Part shown: positions 9,875-21,599 of the stretch, in pieces | Position numbering within the stretch: position 1 is the stretch's first letter | Layout: each line of letters begins with the position of its first letter | NCBI GenBank assembly: GCA_947179155.2 | Contig: OX359267.1 | Location: forward strand, 40,254,292 to 40,318,291 | DNA from: Hedera helix | Lineage: Eukaryota; Streptophyta; Magnoliopsida; Apiales; Araliaceae | Direction of reading: 5' to 3' | Length of the DNA: 64,000 nucleotides | The notes under the pieces: model-generated | The model's database searches: none | Seen by the model: the letters and a program-made list of their open reading frames with translations, nothing else | What the model was told of the DNA's origin: nothing | Position numbers and translations under genes: made by a program

Positions 9875-12754
9875 TCAGACATAGCTGTCAATCAAAGATT
9901 TCCTCATCTCGTCAACAATGGCGCTAGGTTGGGATTCTCTCAACTTGAAGACACTCTCAATTACAGACAATTCTGTTGCAGTAGTGTCTGATCCACAGAA
10001 AGCAGTCCAGTCATTGACACTTAAACCAGCAGCTATCACTTCACTACCACGGTTCACAGTTCCGGCCACCAAAGGAACCTGAAGAAGAGTTGAAAGTTCA
10101 TCCAAGTCCTCAATGGATGTATGGGGATGGACCTGCACCAACATCGGTATTTAATGAATACAGAATACAGAAGGCAACATTTAAGATACTTCATCTCCAT
10201 TGCAAAATATGATTACTTACCAAGCCACCTCTATTTGAGAAGGCGCAGTAGCTACCCACAAGAATGTTACCAGCAATTGTCTGCCGAAAAACTTCCACAC
10301 CAAGGACATCTGCAATCAGCTCCTCAGTTTCCTGATAAAAAACACAAGAACAATACTGAGCCTCCCCACATAAGGTCTATGATAGCAACAAGTTTTTATA
10401 AAGCAATCAATATTTTCATTTCCCCCTTATTGCACCTCAATTCAAGCAGGCTACTATCAACACGCTACTTGTATTACATGAAGAAATGACCGCAAATCCA
10501 ATGCATTACTTTCTCCTTAAAACATGTACTAACATAAACATCGACACAAATAAAAGTCTCCACACAGCTGAAGAAGCTCCACAAGCAATGAAGAGCCTCT
10601 CAAAAGGAAAATTGCTATAGGAATCTTAGAAGTTTAAGAAAAAATTATTACGGAATCGTAAGCTTCTTTCTTTCAAGGATTTTCTAAATACGTCTGTACA
10701 CTTGGCACCTAGCTGAGGGTATGGGATGTGGGTTCAACATATCTTGCTGGACAGGGTACCAAATCAAATGTCCAAAGTTGGTTTACCTAGTATTGTAAAA
10801 TACTCCAATAGAATACCGTTCATTGTTACTGTTGCTTACATATGAGTGAAGCATTATTTGTCAAAGCTATGTAATACACAAAGCTTTACCCACATAGAAG
10901 ATAATATAATATAAACCAAGCCCCAACACTTCTACTGTAAATAATATCATACGAATCAAAATCAAGAATTACATACAATAAGGAGAACTCTTGTTCACAA
11001 AGAAATATATGAGCTTACCTTGTCCAGATCAGTATGGGTAAGTGCAACATGGTCATTGCATGCTATGCAGTTCCCAAGGGCCGATAACCTCTCATCAACA
11101 CGCTGAACAACAACTTGATCGGGTAGACTGTTCCTCAAATGTTGCAGTTCTTCAAAAAAAATAAAACTAGGAACATTAGGCATACATCAAAATGACGTCA
11201 ACTGTGTCCACAACCCTTCAACAGGTGTAAAATTAAAGAAAACCCAATTAATTAGCAGGACAGTAACAAAAGAAGCAAAAAGCAAACGAAAATACTATAA
11301 CACCAAGAAGAAGCTACATCTGGAAAGCTTATGAAGCCAATATTACAATATAAAATTAAGATCAGCTACAAACACTACAAAGGCGCTGAACCAATTGAGG
11401 GAACAAACAAATTACTTTGCAAAATTACAACCACAGATTAAACTTTCACACTAGACCAACATGAAGACCAGAGCTCAAATAAGTAATTAAAATAAAACCA
11501 ATCTCCCATCAAAAAAAAAAAGGAGAGGGGCAACTTCTCTCAGATAAGAGAATATAAGATATTATTTTCCCTTCAGACTATGGCAACTGGGAATCATTTT
11601 AGGTCTGTCCAATGAAAGAACAGGACGGCCAGTTCTTCATAGTAAAAACCAATTCATATTGATGCCCGCATGTCCCAACACCTTCTAATGAAAAATGTTC
11701 TAGCTTTCTAATTGATGAAACATATTCTAGCTTCCTAATTGAAGTATTGTACATGGCCCAATAAAAGTTTTGGTCTGATAAAACATGTTCTAGCTTCCTA
11801 ATTGATGAATAAAACGGTTTGGCAACTAAAGGGAAGAAATTGCTTGCATTCGGGAGGTGAGACTCAAGAATAAAGTAAAATTGTAAATATACATTCCTAC
11901 ATCAGAAAGGATAAATGGTTGGCATGGCGGTACCTTGGTCAGTGGTAGTATGAGGCAAGAGGAGCCCATTTTTGTTACCTGCAAAATAAAGAAGTAACAA
12001 GTAATTAAGCCAGAAGTTATTTTCTGTAATACATTAATACGCAAAGCATTCCAGGATAAAGTCTTCGAATACAAGACCAAAAGAACTTCTATAGCCCTTA
12101 CCAGCACAAAGCCTTCCAATGATTCTAGTCCCACCAATAGATGTCTTAACAACCGGAATAACACCGGCTAACTCAGACTCAAACACACTGCAAAATGAAA
12201 CATTCATCTAGTCATGAAAAGTGAAAACATAACCCCAAAAAACTACTCCCTCAATCCCACCCAAATAACTACTCCCTCAATCCCAACCAAGTTGTTCCTA
12301 GTGGACTTGCTTTCACTTTAAGAGTGATGAGATTGGTGTAAAACAATTCATTTGTCCAGTGTGTAAGTTGAAACTATTATTGACATCCAAAAAAAAATAG
12401 GAAAGATAATTCAGAGCAGAGGAGGTTTTTGGGAAGCATAAATATATCCCTAAAATAAATACACAAACCTGTAGAAGTTCTCAGAACCTCCAATTGCAAC
12501 CAAACAGTATGCATTGGTGAGCTTGGAAAATACCCCAATTTCACATGAATTCTCAAATTGCAACCCTACAAATAAACCCATTCATCATCCACGATACATA
12601 CACTAACATACAAAGATTTTGAAGGCAAATATTAAAGATTAAGAACCATACATACATAGATAAGTAATATTCATATATAATCATACGTGTAATCGTGCAT
12701 ATAACATTATACATATGTAAAAAGCAAACGCCTGAATAACTTACTAGTTGCCAT
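9875..12754 (-). CDS. eIF6: Eukaryotic translation initiation factor 6 (eIF6)
   Basis: Ribosome anti-association factor that binds the 60S subunit and acts in 60S maturation in nucleolus and cytoplasm. Seven coding exons join with GT-AG introns and a continuous frame: 12754-12745, 12565-12478, 12187-12102, 11978-11934, 11149-11019, 10331-10221 and 10132-9875. They give 242 residues, close to the usual 245. Diagnostic family segments are readable in order: RLQFENSCEIGVFSKLTNAY, KTSIGGTRIIGRLCAGN, RNSLPDQVVVQR, ALGNCIACNDHVAL, VHPHTSIEDL, VAGTVNRGSEVIAAG and MRKSLIDSYV. The first coding exon holds only ATGGCAACTA. A 5'UTR intron is likely, with a donor at about 12973 and an acceptor at about 12772. 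No breaks were seen; the gene looks functional. Confidence 0.95.
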
Positions 12755-13105
12755 GATGCGACAAAAAAAGGGGCGGAACTATGCAGACGGATATCTGTGA
12801 TACGTAAATATTCACAAATTTAGTATTAGGAGATGAACGGAATTATTCTACACAAATCACAAAAAATAAACTAATTAAAAATCATTTTAATCTACGAGAT
12901 TGGGTTTTGAAAAACATAATCGAAATCATCGTGAATTAAACAGGTATAATCAAGCCCTAAGCGAGTAAAATCACCTGCAAGGAGAGAGGACAGAACCGGT
13001 GCTGGATACAGGAGGATACTCCTAGCGCTGGAGAGAGAGGATATTCCCGGAGCTCGAACAAGATGATGGCCTTTACGAACGAGGATGGAAATATCTCTCG
13101 TCGAA

Positions 13106-13115
13106 TTAGGGTTTT
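13106..13115 (-). promoter_or_regulatory. Telo-box in the eIF6 promoter/leader
   Basis: The minus strand reads AAAACCCTAA. Telo-boxes near the start site are a known hallmark of plant ribosomal-protein and translation genes, which fits eIF6. It lies downstream of the TATA-like box at 13131-13140. Confidence 0.6.
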
Positions 13116-13130
13116 GTTTTGAGGTCAGGG

Positions 13131-13140
13131 ATTTTATAAA
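13131..13140 (-). promoter_or_regulatory. Probable TATA box of eIF6
   Basis: The minus strand reads TTTATAAAAT about 20 bp before the telo-box. Transcription would start near 13105-13110, leaving a leader exon that ends at the CAG|GTGATT donor near 12974. Confidence 0.5.
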
Positions 13141-16100
13141 GAGAATTGATACTTCTTTGATATTCTGGCAAGGTCACTCGTATGAATGATATTTTGGCAA
13201 GCTGCCCTTCATACCAGTCTTGCGAAAATATTAAAAAATATATATGAAAATATCAATTCTTTATATAAAAGGGGCAGGGTGTTTGATAGGGACAGGAACG
13301 GGTGCGTTTGGGCGGAAAAATTATTTAATATTATAAGAGTAAATATATAATATTTTTTTTTTTTTATATAACTGTAAAATTTATAAGTAATAGAATTTTT
13401 GTGAATCTCACTGTCATGAAAGAAAAAATATATAATATTCATTTATTTTTAAAATATCGAATAATTTTTCCTATTCGTGCTCCTCAAGGATAATTTTATA
13501 CCACGTGGTATTTTTTGGGTTGTTTGACTTGTTTCCAATTGGTCCATGGCAATCATAATCTCCAATCTTGTATTCCAACAAATTTTGTAATCCTATTTCT
13601 TTTAGTGTTTGATTTGGGAACTTGATGATCAAGATAACAAAAAGAAGGCAACAAAGTTTTGATCCAAACAAGGGAAATATATCTAATATATTTTGAGAAA
13701 AATTAAATAAATTTAAAGGTCAAATTGAGACGGTCAGATCAAGTTTATATATTATTTTTATAGTGTTAGTAAATTTTAGATAATTTTAAATTTATCAATT
13801 AGAGATATTGACTAAACAACTTTAATTAGTCGGTCATTTAGTCAAATACAATAGATTAAAATGAGATACTAAAAGAATTGACTGCTGAGGAGTTAAAATC
13901 TATCAAATTGACAATTTTTTGTGATCATTCAATCAAATTAGATATGTATAAAATAATGTGTTAAAGAAATCGTCTCGACTACCACTTAATTTGCAAGAAA
14001 CTAATTCAATTAATCCTCAAAAGCAAACAAGCACTAAATTCAAGAGCCATCAATTCTCTTATATTATGCTTTTCTGCACTCCTGATAATTTTTTTCTTGA
14101 ATCTTCAGAACACTGATTTCTCGAGTCTCTCGACTGCACTATAACAAACTTGTGCGTTAAAACAGACTTGAAAAGATCAAAATAAGAGAACTATCCCATA
14201 TAGTGGTGTGTCTTAATAACACAAGAAACAATAACTTACATGTTAGTAAACCTAATATAAGCTAAAAGCCATATGATCAACCCAACCTACTTATATTTTA
14301 TTAGGTTGGATAACTATATTGATACCATAAGTTGGGTTGGTTTTTGAACCATATTATAATGTGTGTGTGTGTGTGTGTGTGGAAGGGGGGGGGGGGTTCA
14401 AACTAGTTAACTTATTTTTGACCCATATCAAACTAATTCCTCAATTAGTCTTAAACAATGATTTAATCTTGCAATTTCACTATCTTTATAAATAATAATA
14501 AAAAATCTCTCTTTCTAAAAATATTAATTCTCTTTTTAAAACACTTGATTTTCTCTCTCTAGAAAATTTTCTCCCTCCCAAATTCATTCCCTTCTTTCTC
14601 TAAAAAGCCGACTCTTATGAATTATTCAAAACATGCATAATTAACAAGTTTCCATATTAAAAAAAAAAAAAAAAAAAACTCCAAAACTCCTACCTATAGA
14701 CAAGGGCGGATTTTTATTTTTATTTTAAATAAATAAAACTTGAATTAATCTTAATATTAACTAAATCTTTTTGTCTCATCGACTCAGATGAATTGTGATG
14801 TCGATGATTCAGTTTTGGAATGTTTGAATTTTGCAAACATATTATAAATGCCTAAATCAATCGATATGCAATTAACAACCCTAAACAAACTACTAATTTA
14901 TGCAAAATCCAAACTAAAAAAAATATCAGAATAAAAACATGAGTTAAGACTCAAGAGACAAATTAAAAACTTATTTGTCATAATTCAATTTAAATGATTC
15001 CCCGAAAAGATATAATTTTAACTGTCCATTATTAATATTTTCTCAAAATCTCAAACCAATTTTGCTTTCTATATTTAAATAAAATTAAGGCAAAACATAT
15101 CAAAATCAACCCACAATTAATTGGGGAAACAAATACTTGGATTCCCCAGAATCAGAAAACCCCGAAAAAAAATATATTTATAACTAAAATACAATTAACT
15201 TGGGAAACAAATACTTGAAGCCAGGTACCCAGAAGCAAAAAAACCCTAGAAAAGACAAGATATTTATGAACTTAAACACAATTAATTGAGTAAAAAATAT
15301 TGGAGCCCAATCCCTAATGCCCAGAAGAGAAAACCCTGGGAAGATAAGATTCTTATGAACTAATATACAATTAAACAAACCAAAAAAAATAAGAACATCT
15401 CAGATAAAAATCAACTCTGAACTACAATGCATTTAACAAAATACATTTATATACTACACAAATTAATTATCTTTTCCAATATGTATTATGCATACAAACA
15501 CACAAAATCACACACATACATAAATATAAAATCAGAATCAATACAAATTTATCGCAAAAACGAATCCTAACCTTCCCAGTTTGTCCCTACAAAGTCCTAC
15601 AACAAACCAGATATGTGGGGCTAAATGTAACTGGAGTCTTACTTTGCGACCTAGCATATCTCGCAATTGTAAATTTAACACAAAATCGAACAAATTTAAG
15701 AAAAATTCAAAAACAAATAAAAATTGCGTACTAAATTTTTTTAAAAAAAATAAAAATCAAACCATTACTATCCATTAGAAGTAAGCATTTCTGCTTCAAG
15801 CCTTCTCTTAGGTTATGTTTGTTTATAAAAAGTATGTTTGAGATTAAACTATTTGCCTTAATCTAATATTACTTTGCATTATTTAATCATTTGACGAGAG
15901 ATTATTAATCCCTTAATGTTAGACTATTAGTTTCATAAAGTCATTTAATAACTTGAAATGAGAAAAACTATTAATTTTAAATTTTTAATGGAATTATATA
16001 ATCTCACATAAATAGTTTTAAAATTGATAATAAAAAAAAATGGTCTACAGAAATATTTATAGGATTATTAATCTCTTATTATGAAATAAAATAATTTAAA

Positions 16101-16322
16101 ATAATATTAAATTAATATAAATAGTTCATTCTTAAATATATTTTTTTTTTGTAAAGACATAAAGAATTCGGTCTCTGTAGTTGCATGCCACATGGAAAAA
16201 AAAAAGAATAGTTTGAAATGAAAGACAAAAAAAAAATTGAAGTCAAAGAAAAGAGCACACATACTTAACGCACCTGCAACCGCCTCACTCAGCAGTACAC
16301 TGCCCAAGGGCAAAAGCATACA
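13141..16322. other. Intergenic DNA without recognised genes
   Basis: AT-rich, with short ORFs only. It contains a (TG)n run near 14361-14381 followed by a G run, an A run near 14659-14678 and the tandem repeat at 15111-15372. The minus-strand ORF at 16107-16349 runs into the retrotransposon LTR and is not a gene. Confidence 0.6.
15111..15372. repeat. Degenerate tandem repeat, 3 units of about 86 bp
   Basis: Three units share ACAATTAATT or ACAATTAACT, then an AAATACTTG or AAATATTGG block, then a GAAAACCC block. Divergence between units is substantial, so the array is old. Confidence 0.65.
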
Positions 16323-16327
16323 AACTT
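16323..16327. repeat. Left target-site duplication (AACTT)
   Basis: AACTT immediately precedes the TGTAATG LTR start and matches AACTT at 30109-30113. Confidence 0.9.
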
Positions 16328-17868
16328 TGTAATGTCCTAGAATTTCCACGTCTTTATTAATTAAATTATTAATTTAATTTCCAACGAGTTAGTTTTATGA
16401 GATTATTTAAATCTTTTTATGTGATTAATTAATTATGTGATTAAATAATTATGTAATTAATTATTAAAATTAATTAAAGGGGGTCACTAATATGTTATTA
16501 AATTAGTGAACAAACCCTAAAGTTTTAATATCAAAATAATTGATAAGTTTCCTATTAATTAAATATTCAATTAAATTGAATATAATGAGTGAATTAAATA
16601 TAATAAATTAATTAATATGATTATTAATTAATATAAATAATGTGAAATATTAATAATAATATTTATTAGTCCATTTAGTAATTTAATACTTATGGGTTAA
16701 AATATTTAATTATTTATTCAATCTAATTATTTATTTAATCATGGATTGAATAATTAATGTGTAAATTATTAAATTAGCCCAACATGGGTCAATTAGTAGT
16801 CCAAGTGGAGAATAATAAAATTTGACAATTTAGTAGCCCAAACAATTTAATAGAAGCCCAATTGGTATTTTAAATTAAAGCCCAATGCTTGGCCCACTTG
16901 GAAAATACTTAAATTAACTATTAATTGTTTAAAAAGTGAAAAAGGTGACTATAAAATTGGGACAAGAAGAAGTCAGCCGAGCATGCTATGAAGGAGAGAG
17001 AAAATGAGTTGGTTTTATTTTATTTTATTTTATTTTAGTTTATTATCTATTTATTTAATTAAGGATTGCTTGTTTTAAATTTTTAAGTACATGAACCATG
17101 CTTCTTTTCACCAACCAAGTCATGGCTTGTTAACTTGTGTAAGTATCCAATAGCTAGCTTGTAGTGGTCAAAATTATTAGATACATTATGTGTATCTACT
17201 AATTTTTCAAGTATACTTGAAAAGTTGATAGATGTTATTTCATTTTGCTCCAAAAAAATCAAAAGAGAGAGTTTGAGAGCAAAATATTTTGAGAGAGAGC
17301 AAGAGAAGGAGAAGGAGTGCTAAGCTAGTGCATGTCATCTTCTTTCATCACCTACTTTGGAAGAAAAAGGAAGATAGCTATTAAAACAAGGTAATTGTTA
17401 TTTTAAATGTAGTTTGTTTTTAAATTAAATAAATCATCATGTTAGTATAAACATGTTAATATAATTATTAATGTGTAGTTGTAATATTTATGTCATGTTT
17501 GAGTTTAATATGTTTGGTTTGTATTTTGGTATATTTTATATGCTAAAATATGTATTTATTAGTGTGTAAACAAGTTTTGGAATTTATGTCCAAAAATATT
17601 TTTATAAAACTAAGGTTTGATGTTCTAATATTATAGAACATTAAATCATGAGAAAAACAAAGTTTGAATCACTTAAAATGGAGTTATACACAAAAAGTTA
17701 TGATTTATGGTAGTTTATGTGATGTAGAAATTTTTATAAAAAAAATAATGAAATTAAATCATGAAAAATTATTTTTTCATGTTATAAATTAATATAAGGT
17801 GATTGGTAATTTTTTTGGATTTTTATTGAAGAGTTAAAGCTTATTTGATGGTATATTTTTATTTAAAA

Positions 17869-18185
17869 TGTGTATGCCGGAACACTGTTCACATTCTGGT
17901 TGGAAGAAAAAAATTAACACTGGCCGCGCAATGCGCGAGCACTGTTCATCGCCGGACACGGAGCCAAACGACGCCGTTTGGCGTATAAAGAAAATAACCT
18001 TCGCGCAATGCGCGGAAGCCGTTTACGGCTTCTTAAAACGGCACCGTTTTGGGCCGTTGATTCTGAAGGTGCGCGCAATGCGCGAGCACCGTTTTTCGGA
18101 GAAATTACGATTATGCCCCTCCGTGTTTTTTTTCGGCGAAATGACCATTCTGCCCTCGGTTCAGATTTCGACTTATTTACGGAAA
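17869..18185 (+). repeat. CpG-rich block in the 5' LTR with three CGCGCAATGCGCG motifs
   Basis: CGCGCAATGCGCG occurs at 17925-17937, 18002-18014 and 18072-18084, each a near-palindrome. Other inverted repeats such as GCCGTTTACGGC lie between them. The surroundings are very AT-rich, so base composition changes sharply here. Role unknown; candidates are a U3 regulatory region or a methylation target. Confidence 0.8.
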
Positions 18186-18354
18186 TGCCATTCGGGTTAA
18201 ATTTAATTAATTTAAATATTTAAAAACTAAATTAAAATTATAACAAAAATAATTATAATACAAAAATAATATTGGGGAGGATATTTTTCATTAAGTTTAA
18301 TATTTAAATATTTTAAATATTAATCTAGTTAGCTAAACCATGGTTAAGATTAAT

Positions 18355-18960
18355 AAATTTATTATTTATTTATTATTTTAAATGTTAATAATAAATAAAG
18401 ATGATAAATTAGCATTTATTATTTAATGCCTATTAAATAATACTTAAAGAGAGATAAAATTTATAAATTTATTATTTATTATTTAAATATTATTAAATAA
18501 TAAATAAGGATAATTAGGTAATTAATTATTATTTAATTAGCATTAAATAACGATTAATGGAAATTAAGTTATTAGAGTAATAATTTATTATTTAATTTAA
18601 ATAATAAATAAGAATGATTTGATTATTATTTAACCTTAAATAATAATTAAAATTAATTAAATAATTAATTATTATTTAATTGACATTAAATAATAATTAA
18701 AGAGGATTAAGATTAGTAAACTATTATTTAATTTTCTTAATTAAATAATAAGTAAGGTTAATTACTTGGTTAATTATTGGTTGATTAACATTAAATTAAA
18801 GAAGGTTAAAACTAAGTTAATAATTATTTATTATTTAATTATAATTAAATAATAAGTAAGTACAATTAGTTATTAATTATTTTATATAATAACTAGAGTT
18901 AATTAATTAATTTCTATTTAATCAATATTAAATAGTAATTAAAAAGAGATTGAGTTAATA
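18355..18960. repeat. AT-rich degenerate hairpin array in the 5' LTR
   Basis: Roughly ten units of about 60 bp alternate ATTATTTAAT and ATTAAATAAT, so each unit can fold on itself. GC content is extremely low. The copy in the 3' LTR is at 28214-28819. Confidence 0.7.
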
Positions 18961-20122
18961 AAATAAATTAAATTTAATTAAACAATTATAATAAGTTGTT
19001 TAAAGGTTTAATAAGTGTCCAACACTTAAGAAAAATATTTTCTAACTTATTAAATTATTAACCTAATATGATTAAGGGTTTATAAGGTTAATAATATTGT
19101 TTTGACTAATGTAAATTATGTGTTAGTACTTATGTGTGGTAAATAAGTTCATTATCAAGCGTATAGTTATGCAAATACGCCGTGCTAATTATTAGACCGA
19201 CTTTATTAATGTTAGGTCTTTCAAAGCAAGTAGTTAAAGCTAGACATTTATTGTAGCTGTGCAGACAGGCAAGTTTTCTACCCTTAAACTTGTATTTATT
19301 GTTGCAGATATTTTTCAACCGTATTTACATTTCAATTATTGTTGAGCAAGTATTCTACACCCGTAGTTACTTAACAGACCTTTGAGTGAATTAATTATCA
19401 AAAATTACTTCACATCATTATTGATTATTGTATTCGCACATAGTGCTTTTGCAAACTGTCTAAGAACGTCTAAGCTAATTGTTTCGGCTAGACAAATGCA
19501 TGTTAAATTCATTTAATTGAATATTATAAAAGCTTATCCAAACCATTGGTTGGTGCGGATTCTTACAGTAAGACTGAGATAGAACAACCCTAGTTAAAGG
19601 GGATTTTTATTTGTCGGAGACCCGACAGCGCGCAAGAAAACTAAATGTGATGCATATACATAGGACATGAGAGGACTGATCCCCTCAAGTGTCCCGTTAT
19701 TTTAACAAGGAGTCAGACATTGTATGTCTGTTCTACCTTAGTAGCAGTTCATGGTCATTAAAGACCACTCAGCAGTAAAGAGTCAATTCCTTCTTTTATT
19801 GAACATTGATTCTTGTTATCTTTCACAATTGCTATTGTTGAAACCTTGAAGTTATTTCCCTTCATCATGATATATCGTATGATTGTTGTTTATAAACTTG
19901 CTGAGCCATTTAGTTGCTCATTCTTGCTATATCATGACTATATTTCAGCCAATCCCGAAAGCTCTAAATCGAACAAAGGCAAGGGGAAAGCGAATGCTTA
20001 GTTGTAGTAATTACATGCTAGTTTAAATTGCGGTTATGTAATTACTGTTGTAAATCTTTTGTATTTCCCTTAAGATATGTAATGTTACAATTTAAGGTTA
20101 ATAGACCTTGGGAAGTGTAGCC

Positions 20123-20132
20123 TTTATATAAG
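20123..20132 (+). promoter_or_regulatory. Probable TATA box of the 5' LTR
   Basis: TTTATATAAG lies about 120 bp before the LTR end, the expected place for the U3/R boundary. The equivalent copy is at 29982-29991. Confidence 0.55.
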
Positions 20133-20252
20133 GAACCTTTTGTATTATTCCGCGTAGTTTGAATACAATATATGTATTTCATTGTTGTTAAGTATTGTAC
20201 AGTGAGAACCAAACCCGAGGCTAAAGAACCCGGATTTGGGGTCGTCACAGGT

Positions 20253-20264
20253 TGGTATCAGAGC
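20253..20264 (+). other. Primer-binding site, initiator tRNA-Met
   Basis: TGGTATCAGAGC begins three bases after the 5' LTR end and is the standard plant PBS complementary to the 3' end of initiator methionine tRNA. Confidence 0.95.
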
Positions 20265-20492
20265 TGTAGGTTAGAAACGCTAGGATTTGCGAAACCTAGG
20301 TTATAACCTTAGTATTAAACTCTCATCGAGTGCGTTAGGAGTTGAATCGGGGAGATTCATCATGTTGTGTATTTTTGGAGGTGGATTGAGAAAATCCATC
20401 GAGCCGAGATGTACATGATAAAATATCATTTCATTTCATCAATGAATATATTTTATTGCTGTACTAACATGTGTTATTTATGTTATTGTAGG

Positions 20493-21254
20493 ATGACGGA
20501 GATAGGCCAGTCGAGCACTGCTGTAGAGGAGGTGATTTATACGGATATCCCTATGGATACCGCACAGCCACGGGTGGCTGCACCGATCGAGGAGCCAGAG
20601 TCAGATCCCGAGGAGGGAGATAGAGAGGACGCTGTCTGGGGCGGAGTTATGGGGCAGTACAGTGAGGAGGAGGCTGATACTGATGATGATGAGGATGAGG
20701 AGCCAGCTGAGTATGTTGATGGCATGGGCACTGTCGCCAGTGACATCATCGATACTCTCACTACGGCTAACGAGGAGCTAGAGGAGAGGGTTCAGCACCT
20801 GGAGGAGCAGAACCAGATCCACCAGCAGACAGAGCAGCAGTATAGAGATACAGCTTATATGTTCTCTGGCGAGAACATAGAGCTGAAGGCGAGGATGGCC
20901 GAGATGGAGGCCAAGTTAGTAGCCGCTGAGCTGAAGATTCAGCAGACACAGGCAGAGAGGGAGGCCATGAGGGGCCAGATGCAGCAGGCCGTTGAGGCAA
21001 GGTTAGATATGGAGTTTCAGCGTGATGCAGCTCACGGGCAGATGATGGAGCTGGAGGAGGAGGTTAGGGAGAAAAAGGTGAGGATAGATAGACTCAGTTA
21101 CGTCTATCGCTCATCAGTTGGTAGGATCCAGAGTAGGGTGCACTATTACCCTGCTGAGGAGGGCCAGACCTTGCACACCATCAGTAGGGGTGTGGTCAGG
21201 ACTATTGGAGATGAGGAGTACGACGATGCGGTTCGTCGAGGGATGCGCCGTTAG
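20493..21254 (+). CDS. Accessory acidic coiled-coil ORF of the Tekay element
   Basis: 253 residues, between the PBS and gag and separate from both. Residues about 32-75 are strongly acidic, including a DDDEDEE run. Residues about 80-205 have heptad-like Leu/Met/Glu patterning typical of a long coiled coil (ANEELEERVQHLEEQN is one segment). The C-terminus is Arg-rich. The ATG at 20493 was chosen because the upstream in-frame stretch looks non-coding and because TTATTGTAG just precedes the start, which could be a splice acceptor. No enzyme motif is visible and the family is not recognised. Codons are GC-richer than the LTR, like a maintained coding sequence. Likely role: a structural or accessory retrotransposon protein, by inference only. 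Confidence 0.75.
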   Translation: MTEIGQSSTAVEEVIYTDIPMDTAQPRVAAPIEEPESDPEEGDREDAVWGGVMGQYSEEEADTDDDEDEEPAEYVDGMGTVASDIIDTLTTANEELEERVQHLEEQNQIHQQTEQQYRDTAYMFSGENIELKARMAEMEAKLVAAELKIQQTQAEREAMRGQMQQAVEARLDMEFQRDAAHGQMMELEEEVREKKVRIDRLSYVYRSSVGRIQSRVHYYPAEEGQTLHTISRGVVRTIGDEEYDDAVRRGMRR

Positions 21255-21599
21255 TTGTATTTTCTTTATTTATGATGTATGTACATAGATGCAGTAGAAA
21301 CCCAACTTTTGTTTTGATAGAGGGTTAGTATGTTGTAAATCCCAACTCTATGAAGTTGTGGGATATGTTAGATCCCGTCTTTTGTTTTAACTATCGGGGT
21401 TAGCAGCGTTTATAGCAGTATGCTTATGATGTAAAAGTGCTACGCACTGTGTTTTGGCATATGAATATAAATGCATTTCCGTTTATGTTTATATGTGTCG
21501 AGATGATTATTTGTGCTTTAGTTTAAATTACTTAAGCTACAAAACGAAAGTAAAAAGATTGAAACAACTTTAATTAATTAAATTTTCTTTATACAGAAA
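21255..21599 (+). other. Leader between accessory ORF and gag, with probable splice acceptor
   Basis: 345 bp of non-coding, AT-rich sequence. It ends with TTTTCTTTATACAG at 21583-21596, a strong pyrimidine-rich 3' splice-site match three bases before the gag ATG, suggesting gag may be expressed from a spliced RNA. Confidence 0.5.

Larger units (their letters stand above)
16328..20249 (+). repeat. 5' LTR of the Tekay element
   Basis: Starts TGTAATG and ends GTCGTCACA, with exactly the same length as the 3' LTR. Contents in order: AT-rich U3, a CpG-rich block (17869-18185), an AT-rich hairpin array (18355-18960), and a TATA box at 20123. Short ORFs inside it recur identically in the 3' LTR and are not recognisable proteins. 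Confidence 0.95.

Noticed and set aside
10121..10489. Plus-strand ORF of 122 codons
   Set aside because: Lies antisense to eIF6 exons 7 and 8; a shadow frame.
12241..12300. Duplicated CTACTCCCTCAATCCCA in an eIF6 intron
   Set aside because: Looks like one end of a Stowaway-type MITE, but no matching inverted end was found, so no element was called.
17868..18223. Two overlapping ORFs in the LTR CpG-rich block (repeated at 27727-28082)
   Set aside because: They arise from GC-rich palindromic sequence, have no recognisable domain, and lie in U3 upstream of the LTR TATA box.
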